Source: Rhodovulum robiginosum (lineage in GTDB: Bacteria; Pseudomonadota; Alphaproteobacteria; Rhodobacterales; Rhodobacteraceae). Taken from it: 53,097 nucleotides of DNA. Made by a program: the position numbers and the translations under genes. Position 1 is the first letter of the stretch. Every line of letters begins with the position of its first letter. Where the stretch lies: NCBI RefSeq assembly GCF_003944755.1, contig NZ_RWGU01000035.1, forward strand, positions 1 to 53,097, read 5' to 3'. A model generated the notes under the pieces. The model was not told the origin of the DNA, searched no databases, and worked only from the letters and a program-made list of their open reading frames with translations. Positions 16,968-30,345 of this stretch are shown here, piece after piece.

Positions 16968-17029
16968 GTTCTCATATTTGTCCAGCCGTGTAAAGAACTT
17001 TTTAGGAACATCCGTGAACACGCGAGAAC
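16968..17029. promoter_or_regulatory. Cluster of LexA-type half-sites
   Basis: GAAC at 16995-16998 and GAAC at 17006-17009 are exactly seven bases apart, the alphaproteobacterial LexA (SOS) box GAAC-N7-GAAC, with an AT-rich spacer TTTTTAG. Two more GAAC half-sites follow at 17016-17019 and 17026-17029, each after six bases. On the other side GTTC at 16968-16971 is seven bases from TGTC, one mismatch from a second box. The set lies between the recG stop and the 40-residue membrane protein gene, in that gene's promoter position. Binding of LexA is established for GTTC-N7-GTTC in Rhodobacter; here it is inferred. Confidence 0.6.
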
Positions 17030-17036
17030 AAACCGG

Positions 17037-22046
<5,010 letters not shown>

Positions 22047-22100
22047 TCCGTAAATCTCCGCTTCAGTCGGGCACCTTGGCGCAACGGTGCCGGATAATGG

Positions 22101-22124
22101 TTAAGCGCACGTTATCATGGTTAA
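22101..22124. promoter_or_regulatory. CtrA-like binding half-sites upstream of ctrA
   Basis: TTAA (22101-22104), seven bases, then TTAT (22112-22115) differs by one base from the CtrA box TTAA-N7-TTAA. A further TTAA is at 22121-22124. They lie 55-78 bases upstream of the ctrA ATG, in a position suited to autoregulation. Confidence 0.45.
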
Positions 22125-22141
22125 AGACCTAGCCATACAAT

Positions 22142-22420
22142 TCAGGGTTGTCCACCCCCTTTCCGGAACGTGGCCTTGAGCCCCTCCATCCCGTGGGCGC
22201 TGACCGCGCGTTTCCAGCCCTGGAACTCTTCCTCCGAGAGCCCGTAACGCGCCAGCGCCTCGGCCTCGCCGATCAGCCCGGCGGCCACCGCCCTGACCAC
22301 GGCGGCCTTGCGACGGGCGACCCAGCGCCTGGTATCGACGGGGGGCAGGTCGGCCCGGCTCATCGCGCTGCCGTCGGGCAGGGTCACCGTGCGCGGGCCG
22401 TTCACGCGCTTGAGATACAT
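22142..22420 (-). CDS. sciP: SciP-like CtrA inhibitor (DUF1153)
   Basis: A 92-residue protein matching the DUF1153/SciP family: [61 protein letters not shown]. In Caulobacter SciP is a small helix-turn-helix protein that binds CtrA and blocks its activation of target promoters late in the cell cycle. ATG 22420 follows GAGGAG. The gene is directly upstream of ctrA on the same strand, 95 bases away. This pairing suggests a regulator-inhibitor module, and shared regulation is likely. Confidence 0.9.
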   Translation of the reverse strand: MYLKRVNGPRTVTLPDGSAMSRADLPPVDTRRWVARRKAAVVRAVAAGLIGEAEALARYGLSEEEFQGWKRAVSAHGMEGLKATFRKGGGQP

Positions 22421-22463
22421 GCGCCTCTCCTCTCTCGGATGGCGCGAGACTGGTCCGCACGCT

Positions 22464-22478
22464 TTAACGCGCGGTGAA
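22464..22478. promoter_or_regulatory. CtrA-like site upstream of sciP
   Basis: TTAA, seven bases (CGCGCGG), then TGAA: one mismatch from TTAA-N7-TTAA. It lies 44 bases before the sciP ATG and 64 bases before the mnmA ATG in the divergent promoter region, so it could serve either gene. Confidence 0.35.
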
Positions 22479-22541
22479 GCCGGGGGTTGTGAGTGCCTCG
22501 CATTTTCCTATATTTCGCCGGACCACCCCCCGGAGTCCGCC

Positions 22542-23690
22542 ATGCCCCGCGACAGCGCCGATCAGCTGAATTCCCTCGGTTTCGCCAAACCCCCGGCCGA
22601 GACCCGCGTGGTCGTGGCCATGTCGGGCGGCGTCGACAGCTCGGTCGTGGCCGCGCAATTGGCCGAGGAAGGCTATGACGTGGTGGGCGTGACACTGCAG
22701 CTTTACGACCATGGCGCGGCGCTGGCCAAGAAAGGCGCCTGCTGCGCGGGCCGCGACATCCACGACGCGCGCCGGGTGGCCGAGGCAATGGGCTTTCCGC
22801 ATTACGTGCTCGACTACGAGAACGTGTTCCGCGACGCGGTGATCGACGAGTTCGCCGACAGCTATCTTGCGGGCGCGACGCCGGTGCCCTGCATCCGCTG
22901 CAACGAGCGGGTGAAATTCCGCGACCTGCTGGAAACCGCGAAAGACCTGGAGGCCGACTGCATGGCCACGGGCCATTATATCCAGCGCCGGATGGGGCCC
23001 GCCGGCCCCGAACTGCATCGCGCGGCCGACCCGGCGCGCGACCAGTCGTATTTCCTGTTCTCCACCACGCCCGAACAGCTTGAATACCTGCGCTTCCCGC
23101 TGGGGCACCTGCCCGACAAGGCGGCGACGCGGGGGCTGGCGGCGAAATACGGGCTGCCGGTGGCCGACAAGCCCGACAGCCAGGACATCTGCTTCGTCCC
23201 GCAAGGCAACTATGCCAGCGTCATCGAAAAGCTGCGCCCCGGCGCGGCGGAACCCGGCGAGATCGTCCATGCGGACGGCCGCGTGCTGGGCGCGCATGAG
23301 GGCGTGATCCACTACACGATCGGCCAGCGCCGGGGCCTGGGCATCGGCGGGCTGGCCGAGCCGCTTTACGTGGTGCGGCTGGATGTCGAGGCGCGGCAGG
23401 TCATCGTTGGCCCGAAAGAGATGCTGGCCACCCGCACGGTGCCGGTGCGCGAGGTCAACTGGCTGGGCGATGCGCCGCTGACCTCGAAGCCGGAATGGCA
23501 CGTCGCGGTCAAGCTGCGCTCGACCCGCCCGCCGCGCGAGGCGATCCTGCGGCCGGTGTCGGAGACCGAGGCCGAGGTCGAGCTGCTGACCCCCGAGGAA
23601 GGCGTGAGCCCCGGCCAGGCCTGCGTGGTCTATGAAACCGGCAGCAGCAGCCGGGTGCTGGGCGGCGGCTGGATCTGGCACGGGCGGTAG
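22542..23690 (+). CDS. mnmA: tRNA-specific 2-thiouridylase MnmA
   Basis: A 382-residue enzyme that adds sulfur to U34 of tRNAs for Lys, Glu and Gln. It has the PP-loop [22 protein letters not shown] (about residues 26-47), the nucleophilic cysteine in [15 protein letters not shown], the second catalytic cysteine in [14 protein letters not shown], and [13 protein letters not shown] 22542 is preceded by GGAG at six bases; the frame continues upstream without support. It diverges from sciP and converges with lpxB. Confidence 0.96.
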   Translation: MPRDSADQLNSLGFAKPPAETRVVVAMSGGVDSSVVAAQLAEEGYDVVGVTLQLYDHGAALAKKGACCAGRDIHDARRVAEAMGFPHYVLDYENVFRDAVIDEFADSYLAGATPVPCIRCNERVKFRDLLETAKDLEADCMATGHYIQRRMGPAGPELHRAADPARDQSYFLFSTTPEQLEYLRFPLGHLPDKAATRGLAAKYGLPVADKPDSQDICFVPQGNYASVIEKLRPGAAEPGEIVHADGRVLGAHEGVIHYTIGQRRGLGIGGLAEPLYVVRLDVEARQVIVGPKEMLATRTVPVREVNWLGDAPLTSKPEWHVAVKLRSTRPPREAILRPVSETEAEVELLTPEEGVSPGQACVVYETGSSSRVLGGGWIWHGR

Positions 23691-23733
23691 CGCCTTTGCG
23701 GCAGGGCGGCTCTGGCGGCAGCCGTCGGCAGGT

Positions 23734-23760
23734 GGGTATTTTCGCCAAGAAGAAGCAAGG
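23734..23760 (-). repeat. Copy 2 of the 24-bp convergent-junction element
   Basis: On the minus strand this reads TGCTTCTTCTTGGC, then G, then AAAATACCC, with CCT before it. It matches 15706-15730 in 23 of 24 bases. It sits in the 82-base gap between the convergent stops of mnmA and lpxB. Confidence 0.55.
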
Positions 23761-23772
23761 CGCGCGCGGAGG

Positions 23773-24924
23773 TCAGCCGAGCCCGTCGAGCACGGCGCGT
23801 GCGGCGCGCAGGCCGGGCGGCGGGCCGCCGCGGCCCAGGCGCTCCATGGTGAGGCGCGCGGCGTCAAGCTGGCCGGCGCGGGCCTCGGCATCGTCGAGCA
23901 GGTCGATCAGCGCCGCGGCGATGGGCGCGGGCTTGCACGCGGCGCCCAGAAACTCGGGCACGGCGGGGCGTTCGCTGACGAGGTTGACCAGCGTCACCGT
24001 GTCGACCCTGAGCATCCGCGCGATGACCTGGCGGCTGAGCCAGGCCATGTCATAGGCGATAACCATCGGGGTGGCCGCCGCGGCGAGTTCCAGCGAGACG
24101 GTGCCAGAGGCCGCGAGCGCGGCGTCGGCCGTAGCAAAGCAGGCGCGTTTTTCGGCCGCGCTGCGGGGTTCGATGACGACGGGCGCGCCGGGCCAGGCGG
24201 CTGTCAGATCCTTTACCAGGCCGGCCACGGCCGGCGCGGCGGGCACCGCGACGCGCAGGGCCGGGTGGCGCGCCAGCACCGGGGCGATGGCCGCGCCGAA
24301 GACAGGGGCGAGGCGGCCGACCTCGCCCGCGCGCGACCCCGGCAGCACCAGCAAGACCCGCGCCTCGGCCCCGAGGCCGTGGGCGGCGCGGAGATCGGCG
24401 ATCTCTCGCTCGGTGGGCGTCGGCTGCACCGCGACCGGGTGGCCGACGAAATCGCAGCGGATGCCCTCGCGTTCCAGATAGGGCGGCTCGAACGGGAAAA
24501 GCGCAAGCACCTGGTCGACGATCTCGGCCATCTTGGCGGCCCGGTGCGGGCGCCAGGCCCAGACGGTGGGGGCCACGTAATGCACGGTGCGGATATGGCT
24601 GGCCGCCTTGACCCGGCGCGCGACGCGCAGCGAGAAATCGGGGCTGTCGATGGTGATCAGCGCGTCGGGGCTGTCATCGAGCACGGCGCGCGCCGATTGC
24701 TTGATCCGGCGCATGAGCTGGGGGTAGCGCGGCAGGACCTCGGCCAGGCCCATGACCGAGAGCTCCTCCATCGGGAAGAGGCTGGCAAGCCCCTCGGCCT
24801 GCATCAGCGGGCCGCCCACGCCGGTGAAGGCCACGCCCGGGCAAAGCTCTTTCAGCCCGGCCATCAGCGCGGCCCCCAGCGCGTCGCCCGACGGCTCGCC
24901 CGCGATGAGGAAGAACCGCCTCAC
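23773..24924 (-). CDS. lpxB: Lipid-A-disaccharide synthase
   Basis: A 383-residue GT19 glycosyltransferase that joins 2,3-diacylglucosamine-1-phosphate to its UDP form, giving the lipid A disaccharide at the inner membrane. Motifs: FLIAGEPSGDALGAALM, GVGGPLMQAEGL, VHYVAPTVWAWRPHRAAKM, FVGHPVAV, VLLVLPGSRAGEV and SGTVSLELAAA. Its ATG 24924 overlaps the lpxI stop by four bases. It is the last gene of the long envelope operon; the repeated element at 23734 follows it. Confidence 0.96.
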   Translation of the reverse strand: MRRFFLIAGEPSGDALGAALMAGLKELCPGVAFTGVGGPLMQAEGLASLFPMEELSVMGLAEVLPRYPQLMRRIKQSARAVLDDSPDALITIDSPDFSLRVARRVKAASHIRTVHYVAPTVWAWRPHRAAKMAEIVDQVLALFPFEPPYLEREGIRCDFVGHPVAVQPTPTEREIADLRAAHGLGAEARVLLVLPGSRAGEVGRLAPVFGAAIAPVLARHPALRVAVPAAPAVAGLVKDLTAAWPGAPVVIEPRSAAEKRACFATADAALAASGTVSLELAAAATPMVIAYDMAWLSRQVIARMLRVDTVTLVNLVSERPAVPEFLGAACKPAPIAAALIDLLDDAEARAGQLDAARLTMERLGRGGPPPGLRAARAVLDGLG

Positions 24925-25748
24925 GCGGGGCGGACCCAGAGAAAGAGGCCCGCGTCCTCGGCCGCGGCCACGCTCGCGGCGCGGTCGAGCACCATCACGC
25001 CGCCGGCCTCGACGGCGATGCCGGCGAGCCCCGCCCGGGCGGCCGCCTCGACGGTGGCGGGGCCGATGGCGGGCAGATCGACCCGGCGCTCCTGCCCCGG
25101 CTTGGGCGCCTTGTAGAACACGCCCCTGGCGGCGTGCGTGTCAGGGCGCCGCGCCCCGGCGACAAAGCGCAGCATCGCGTCGGTGCCCGGCAGGGTTTCG
25201 AGCGCGAGGCACTGGCCCTGGGCCACCACCGCCCCCTGCCCCACATCGGCCGCGCCGATCAGCGCCACCAGTTCGGCCGCGCGGGCGGCATCCTTTTCGT
25301 CTTGCGGCGAGGGCGCGGGGCCGGCCAGCAGGCCCGGCGCCGGCACCAGGTCGGGCGCGATCGTCTCGGCGCCGACCACAACAAAGCCTTCCTCTTCGAA
25401 CAGCCCGATCACCGCGCGAAGGAGCGCGTCGTCGCCCTGCTGCAGTGCGGGCAGCACCCTGGGCAGCAGCATCGCGGTTTTCGGGTCGATGCGTTCGGGG
25501 TCCAGCCGGGCGCGGGTGACGCCGCCGGCCAGCACGACGCGGGTGGCGCCGATCTGATGCAGCCGGTCGAAGAACAGCGCCAGCCGCTCGACGAGGAAGG
25601 GTTCGGTCTGCCAGCCCTCGGGGGCCTCGGCACCGGACCCGTCGACGGGCGCGAAGACGAAGGGCGCCCCGGCCTCGGCCAGGTGCCGCCCGAGCGTGAG
25701 GGGCAGCGCCCCGCACCCGGCCACGATGGCTGTAAGACCCGCGCTCAT
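24921..25748 (-). CDS. lpxI: UDP-2,3-diacylglucosamine diphosphatase LpxI
   Basis: A 275-residue protein of the LpxI (DUF1009) family, the alphaproteobacterial replacement of LpxH. It hydrolyses UDP-2,3-diacylglucosamine to lipid X plus UMP. Signs are the N-terminal AIVAGCGALPLTLGRHLAEAG, the central VVLAGGVTRARLDP and VGAETIAPDLVP motifs, KDAARAAELVALIGAADVGQGAVVAQG, and DLPAIGPATVEAAARAGLAGIAVEAG. It lies between lpxA (6-base gap) and lpxB (4-base overlap), which fixes its place in lipid A synthesis. Confidence 0.94.
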   Translation of the reverse strand: MSAGLTAIVAGCGALPLTLGRHLAEAGAPFVFAPVDGSGAEAPEGWQTEPFLVERLALFFDRLHQIGATRVVLAGGVTRARLDPERIDPKTAMLLPRVLPALQQGDDALLRAVIGLFEEEGFVVVGAETIAPDLVPAPGLLAGPAPSPQDEKDAARAAELVALIGAADVGQGAVVAQGQCLALETLPGTDAMLRFVAGARRPDTHAARGVFYKAPKPGQERRVDLPAIGPATVEAAARAGLAGIAVEAGGVMVLDRAASVAAAEDAGLFLWVRPA

Positions 25749-25754
25749 CTCCGC

Positions 25755-26549
25755 TCAGCCCGGCGTCAGGAACGAGCGGTCGCTGTCGCCGAGGATGAAC
25801 GCGGCAAGCTCGCGCACGTAATCGCTGTCGGCCTCGGCGAGGCGTTGCGCGCGTTCCTGAAAGGCACCCTCGCCCTCGGCAAGCTCGCGGTAGGCGGCGC
25901 GCAGCGCAGAGATATCCGCCCGCGCCACGCCGCGGCGCTTCAGCCCCACCAGGTTCAGCCCGTCGAGCACCCCGCGCGGCCCCTGCACCAGGCCGTAGGG
26001 GATCACGTCGTTGGCAACCATGGTCACCGCGCCGATGATCGCGCCGCGGCCGATCCGCACCCATTGGTGGATGCCCGACAGGCCGCCGACGATCACGTCG
26101 TCCTCGAGGATGCAATGGCCCGCCAGCGCCGCGTCGTTGGCCAGGATCACCCGGTTGCCCACCTGCGCGTCGTGACCGACATGGGCGCCGGTCATGAACA
26201 GGCAATCGTCGCCCACCCGCGTGATGCCGCCGCCGCCCTCGGTGCCGGTGTTCATGGTCACGCCCTCGCGGATACGGTTGCGCGCGCCGACGATCAGTTC
26301 GGTTTCTTCGCCGCGGTATTTCAGATCCTGCGGGATCTCGCCGATGGTGGCGAAGGGAAAGATCACGGTTTCGGGCCCGATCCGGGTGCGGCCGGTGATC
26401 ACCGCATGGCTCTTGACCTCGACGCCCTCGCCCAGCACGACCTGCGGGCCGATCACCGAGAACGGGCCGATGCGGACACGCGGGCCGATCTCGGCGCCGG
26501 GCTCGACGAGGGCCGTGGGGTGGATGTGCGCGGTGGCGTCGACGGCCAT
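25755..26549 (-). CDS. lpxA: UDP-N-acetylglucosamine acyltransferase
   Basis: A 264-residue left-handed beta-helix enzyme that adds a hydroxyacyl chain to UDP-GlcNAc, the first lipid A step. Hexapeptide repeats fill the first two thirds (IHPTALVEPGAEIGPRVRIG onward), with the catalytic histidine in TGAHVGHDAQVG and the NDVIPYGLVQG block. The C-terminus is the helical domain ending FLTPG. ATG 26549 follows AAGGAGTG; the frame continues upstream through fabZ, so a longer start is rejected. It follows fabZ by 8 bases. Confidence 0.96.
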   Translation of the reverse strand: MAVDATAHIHPTALVEPGAEIGPRVRIGPFSVIGPQVVLGEGVEVKSHAVITGRTRIGPETVIFPFATIGEIPQDLKYRGEETELIVGARNRIREGVTMNTGTEGGGGITRVGDDCLFMTGAHVGHDAQVGNRVILANDAALAGHCILEDDVIVGGLSGIHQWVRIGRGAIIGAVTMVANDVIPYGLVQGPRGVLDGLNLVGLKRRGVARADISALRAAYRELAEGEGAFQERAQRLAEADSDYVRELAAFILGDSDRSFLTPG

Positions 26550-26557
26550 GGAAGGGA

Positions 26558-27019
26558 TCACTCCTTGGGCATGTCCATCATCGCCGAAAACTCGGCCTGA
26601 GCGGCCATCTCGTCGCCGACCTTGGCCACGCCCTCGAATTTCCAGACTTTCGAGCCGCCGCGGGTGGCGCGCACATGCAGCTCCAGCACGTCGCCGGGGC
26701 CGACCTTGCGGCGGAACTTCACCTTGTCGATAGCCATGAAGTAGACCAGCATCTGCTTGTCGGCCATGCCGAGCGAGACACCCACCATCACCGCCGCGGT
26801 CTGGGCCATCGCCTCGACGATGGTCACGCCGGGCATGACCGGCGTGCCGGGGAAATGGCCCTGGAAATGCGGCTCGTTGAAGGTGACGTTCTTGATCCCC
26901 ACGGCGCTTTCGTTGGGGACGATGTCTACGACCTTGTCGACCAGCAGGAACGGGTAGCGATGGGGGATGATCCGCTGGATCAGCTGGATGTCGGCCTCGG
27001 TCGGCATGCTCTGGCTCAT
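26558..27019 (-). CDS. fabZ: 3-hydroxyacyl-[ACP] dehydratase FabZ
   Basis: A 153-residue hot-dog enzyme of fatty-acid elongation. Signatures: [48 protein letters not shown] with the catalytic histidine, and [16 protein letters not shown]. It draws on the same hydroxyacyl-ACP pool as the LpxA reaction next door. ATG 27019 ([11 protein letters not shown]) was chosen; the frame runs upstream through a low-complexity, Pro/Arg-rich stretch that is not family-like. The 106 bases before it hold no gene, so lpxD, often found here in other bacteria, is missing from this cluster. Confidence 0.95.
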   Translation of the reverse strand: MSQSMPTEADIQLIQRIIPHRYPFLLVDKVVDIVPNESAVGIKNVTFNEPHFQGHFPGTPVMPGVTIVEAMAQTAAVMVGVSLGMADKQMLVYFMAIDKVKFRRKVGPGDVLELHVRATRGGSKVWKFEGVAKVGDEMAAQAEFSAMMDMPKE

Positions 27020-27125
27020 CTGCGGCTCGTCCCTCTCGTTTCGCGTCTTGCCCGGCGGAGGGGTAGCAACTCGGCCGCGGGGGGGCAAGCGCCGAGAACG
27101 GCAAAGGGGCGGCGGGGCGGCCGGC

Positions 27126-27689
27126 CTATTCCGCCGCCGGGGCCTCCTTTTCGGCCTCCGGCGCGAGGCGCGTGTCGATCCGTGCGATCGCCGCATCGGT
27201 GATGTCGATCTGGTCGGCCGACAGAACGACGGCGCGGGTTTCCAGCACCGCCACCGCGCGGCGCTCGCGCACGATCTCGGTCAGGATCGGCGCGATCTCC
27301 CGGTAAAACCGTTGCTGCGCCGCGTCGCGTTTTTGCGACAGCGCGCGGGCCTTTTCGTCCTGCTCGCGGCGGATCGTCACCACCTTGCTGTCGAATGCCT
27401 CGGCCAGGTCACGGAACGCATCGGGCGCCATTTCGGCGCGTTTTTCGGTCAGGTCGCGCTCTTCCTCGACGAGTTTGGCCTCGATCTCGCGGTTTTCGGC
27501 GGCAAGCGCGGTGGATTCGCGGTTGATCTCGTCAAGCAGCGCCCGGCCGTAGGCCGAGCCGGTAAAAAGCCGCTCCTGGTCGACGGTCAGGATCGGGCTG
27601 GCGACCGCCTGCGCCCCCTGCTGCGCCAGCGCGGCGGGCGCGGGCAGCAACGCCACGGCCAGGAACAGGACGGCGCACAGGCGGGGCAT
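27126..27689 (-). CDS. OmpH/Skp-family periplasmic chaperone
   Basis: A 187-residue protein with a signal peptide ([22 protein letters not shown], cleavage near AQQ). The mature part starts [12 protein letters not shown], the OmpH motif, followed by a long charged coiled coil (residues about 55-130) and a [22 protein letters not shown]-terminal block. Skp/OmpH chaperones carry unfolded outer-membrane proteins across the periplasm. ATG 27689 overlaps the bamA stop by one base (TGATG). This fits delivery to the BamA machine encoded just upstream. Confidence 0.9.
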   Translation of the reverse strand: MPRLCAVLFLAVALLPAPAALAQQGAQAVASPILTVDQERLFTGSAYGRALLDEINRESTALAAENREIEAKLVEEERDLTEKRAEMAPDAFRDLAEAFDSKVVTIRREQDEKARALSQKRDAAQQRFYREIAPILTEIVRERRAVAVLETRAVVLSADQIDITDAAIARIDTRLAPEAEKEAPAAE

Positions 27690-30025
27690 CAGAACCGTGT
27701 CGAGATCGTCAGATCGAAGGTCTGCTCGTCGTCGTAGTCTTCTTTCTGGATCGCCTTGGCGAAATTGAACCGCAAGGGCCCGATGGGCGTGGTCCAGAAG
27801 ATCGAAACGCCGATCGAGGACCGCAGGTTGAAATCGTCGTCCACGACCCCGCCATCGGTGTTGTCGAGGCTCCAGACCGAGCCGAAATCGGCAAAGACAC
27901 CGCCGGTGATGCCGTATTCGTTGGGCAGGCCCACGGGGAACTCCGCCTCCAGCCGCGCCACGGCGAACATGTTGCCGCCCAGCGCCTCGCCCGAGCCGGT
28001 GGCCGGATCGCGCGGGCCCAGGCCGTTGGGCTCGAAGCCGCGGATCTTGCCGTTGAGGAAGTATCGGTCGGTCACGCGGCTGTTGCCGTCGAGCATGTGC
28101 AGCCACCCGCCCTCCAACTCGGCACGCAGCGTCACCTCTTCCGACCAGACGCGGGTCTGCGCGGCTGCCAAAGCGGTGGTCTCGATGAACTCGGTATCGC
28201 CGCCGACCCCGGCGAAATCCTGGCCAAAGCGCAACAGAATGCCCGAATTCGGATCGAGCCCGCCCTCGCGGGTGTCGTAGCTGAAGCTATAGCCGAGGGC
28301 CGAGGTGATCAGCGAATCCTCGGCCGCCTCGTCCGCGATGATCGACGAATCGCCTGTGTAATCGTAGAGCCGGTCCTGCGAGAGCACATAGCGCACTTCC
28401 AACCGCCCGTTCTCGCTCAGCGGGAAGGTGAGCGACGGACCGACGCTGATCTGCTGTGTGCGGAACAGCTCGTCGTTTTCCTTGTCGGTCACCGCGTAGA
28501 CCGCATCGAAGGAAAACGCCACGTTGCGCCCCAGGAATGCGGGCTCTGTAAAGCTCAGCCTTGAGATCGCATTGTCGGTGCCGGTGTTGAAGCTGAACCG
28601 CAAGGCCTGCCCGCGGCCCAGGAAATTGCGCTCGGAAAAGGTGATCGCTGCGCCGGCGCCGGACGAGGCCGAATAGCTGAGGCCGAAGCCCAACGAGCCC
28701 GTCGGCTGTTCCTCGACATTGACGTCGACGATCACCCGGTCGGGGCTGGTGCCCTCGCGCGCCTCGACATCGGCCGAGCTGAAAAAGCCCAGAGCGCGGA
28801 TGCGCTCGGCGCTTTCGCGGATTTCGCGCGGGTTGAACGGGTCGCCCTCGACGGTGCGGAACTGGCGCCGCACCACGCGGTCGAGCGTGGTGGCGTTGCC
28901 CTCGATATCGATCCGCTCGACGAAGATGCGCGGACCCTTGACGATGGCGAACTCGACATCGAGCGTCAGGTCGCGGTCGTTGCGGGTGATCCGCGGGTCG
29001 ACGCGGATGAAATCGAGCCCCTTGCGGATCGCCAGCCGCTCCAGCCGGGCGATGGTGTTTTCCACCAGCACCGGCGAATAGGTCATTCCGGGCCGCAGCC
29101 TGATCGCCGACAAGAATTCGTCGGGGTCGATCTCGGCCAGGTCGCTGACCGCGGTGATCTCGCCGAAATCGAAGGACTGACCCTCGCGGATGTTGAAGGT
29201 CAGAAGAAAGGCGTCGCGGCGGCGGGTCAGCTCGGAGCTGACCGACAGAACCTGGAAATCGATGTAACCGCGCGACAGGTAGAAATCGCGCAGAACCTGC
29301 TTGTCGAACTCGATACGGTCGGCCACGAACGTGTCGCGCCGCACCAGCGCACGCAGCAGGCCCGCCTGCTTGGTCTGCAGCACGCGGCGCAAACGGCGGT
29401 CGCTGTAGTTGCGGTTGCCGACGAAGGACAGCCGCTCGATCTCGACGGTCCTGCCCTCGGCGATCTCGAACACAAGATCGACGCGGTTGTCGCTGCGGCG
29501 GATGATCTTGGGCTCGACCGTAGCCGCAAGGCGCCCGCCCTGTTCATAAGCCGCGACAATGGCGGCGGCGTCGGCCTCGGCCGTCGCGGGGCTGTAGACC
29601 CGGCGCGACTGCGAGCGGACGATCTGGGCGAGGTCATCGTCCTTGATCGCGCGGTTGCCCTCGAAATTTATCAGGTTGATCGTGGGGTATTCGCTGACCC
29701 TGATGAGCAGGCGATTGCCCTGCGGCACGATCTCGACGGTTTCGAACAAACCGCTGTCGACGATTTTCTGGTAGGCGTCGTTCAACGCGCCCGCCGACAG
29801 GGCCTCGCCGCGGGCGATTCCGGCGTAGCTGAGGATCGTGGCGCCAGAAACCCGCTGATTTCCCTCTATCTCGACCGAGGTAAAGCGATAGTCTTGTGCC
29901 GCCGCGGTCTGCGGAAGACCCAACCAAATGATTGCAGCGAAAAGGAAAACCGCCAATTTCGCGCCACAGGCGATCGACCGCCTAACGGGCCGCTGCTGTG
30001 CCGCCCCCGCCCGGTGCTCCCTCAT
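27689..30025 (-). CDS. bamA: Outer membrane protein assembly factor BamA
   Basis: A 778-residue outer-membrane beta-barrel insertase. A signal peptide (about residues 20-43, ending TAAAQ) is followed by five POTRA domains (first starts YRFTSVEIEGNQRVSGATIL) to about residue 350-370, then a 16-strand barrel (SLGFGLSYSASSGAG onward) with the RGFEPNGLGPRD motif in loop 6 and a C-terminal phenylalanine (ISTRF). ATG 30025 has a preceding GGGGGAC site. A consensus promoter lies upstream at 30062-30090. It is coupled to the OmpH gene. Confidence 0.97.
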   Translation of the reverse strand: MREHRAGAAQQRPVRRSIACGAKLAVFLFAAIIWLGLPQTAAAQDYRFTSVEIEGNQRVSGATILSYAGIARGEALSAGALNDAYQKIVDSGLFETVEIVPQGNRLLIRVSEYPTINLINFEGNRAIKDDDLAQIVRSQSRRVYSPATAEADAAAIVAAYEQGGRLAATVEPKIIRRSDNRVDLVFEIAEGRTVEIERLSFVGNRNYSDRRLRRVLQTKQAGLLRALVRRDTFVADRIEFDKQVLRDFYLSRGYIDFQVLSVSSELTRRRDAFLLTFNIREGQSFDFGEITAVSDLAEIDPDEFLSAIRLRPGMTYSPVLVENTIARLERLAIRKGLDFIRVDPRITRNDRDLTLDVEFAIVKGPRIFVERIDIEGNATTLDRVVRRQFRTVEGDPFNPREIRESAERIRALGFFSSADVEAREGTSPDRVIVDVNVEEQPTGSLGFGLSYSASSGAGAAITFSERNFLGRGQALRFSFNTGTDNAISRLSFTEPAFLGRNVAFSFDAVYAVTDKENDELFRTQQISVGPSLTFPLSENGRLEVRYVLSQDRLYDYTGDSSIIADEAAEDSLITSALGYSFSYDTREGGLDPNSGILLRFGQDFAGVGGDTEFIETTALAAAQTRVWSEEVTLRAELEGGWLHMLDGNSRVTDRYFLNGKIRGFEPNGLGPRDPATGSGEALGGNMFAVARLEAEFPVGLPNEYGITGGVFADFGSVWSLDNTDGGVVDDDFNLRSSIGVSIFWTTPIGPLRFNFAKAIQKEDYDDEQTFDLTISTRF

Positions 30026-30061
30026 TGCCGTCCCCCGCTGTGACCTGTCGCATCTTGGGCT

Positions 30062-30090
30062 TTGCTAGCGGGTCTGACCAGCCTTGTCAA
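30062..30090 (-). promoter_or_regulatory. bamA promoter
   Basis: TTGACA (30090-30085) and TAGCAA (30067-30062) on the minus strand are separated by 17 bases, ending 36 bases before the bamA ATG. The -35 box is perfect, so bamA-ompH-fabZ-lpx can be transcribed independently of the genes upstream. Confidence 0.65.
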
Positions 30091-30129
30091 AAGAGCAGAA
30101 CGCCGCCGCGAGGCGTGCGCCCTGCCGCT

Positions 30130-30258
30130 TCAAAACAGCGAGACGAGATACGCCCCGGCCATGAGGGCGAGAAATACCGAAATAATGTAGAACAGCCGGT
30201 CCCAGGTCAGGTTTACCAGCAAGGACAGGCTGCGATAGCCAGCTTCGAAGGTACTCAT
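30130..30258 (-). CDS. 42-residue membrane protein between rseP and bamA
   Basis: A short gene with an excellent ribosome binding site (AAGGAGG, six bases from ATG 30258) and stop at 30130. The protein starts MSTFEAGYRSLSLLVNLTW, then has one membrane helix (LFYIISVFLALMAGAYLVSL). It belongs to no family I can name. Its place inside the envelope operon, between the site-2 protease and bamA, suggests an envelope role, but this is inference only. An unusual long stem lies just upstream of its ribosome binding site. Confidence 0.65.
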   Translation of the reverse strand: MSTFEAGYRSLSLLVNLTWDRLFYIISVFLALMAGAYLVSLF

Positions 30259-30271
30259 CGAAGGCCTCCTT

Positions 30272-30324
30272 TCTGCCGTTCGGATTAGACCTTGTTGAAA
30301 AATCTAGTGTCCGAATACGGCAGA
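30272..30324 (-). other. Long leader stem upstream of the 42-residue protein
   Basis: On the minus strand TCTGCCG (30324-30318) pairs with CGGCAGA (30278-30272) and TTCGGA (30315-30310) with TCCGAA (30284-30279), a 13-bp stem with one TA bulge and a 25-base loop that itself has TAGA/TCTA pairing. It ends three bases from the AAGGAGG site and has no T-run, so it looks more like an RNA control element than a terminator. Confidence 0.45.
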
Positions 30325-30345
30325 AACTTGGCTAACGCGTGACGA

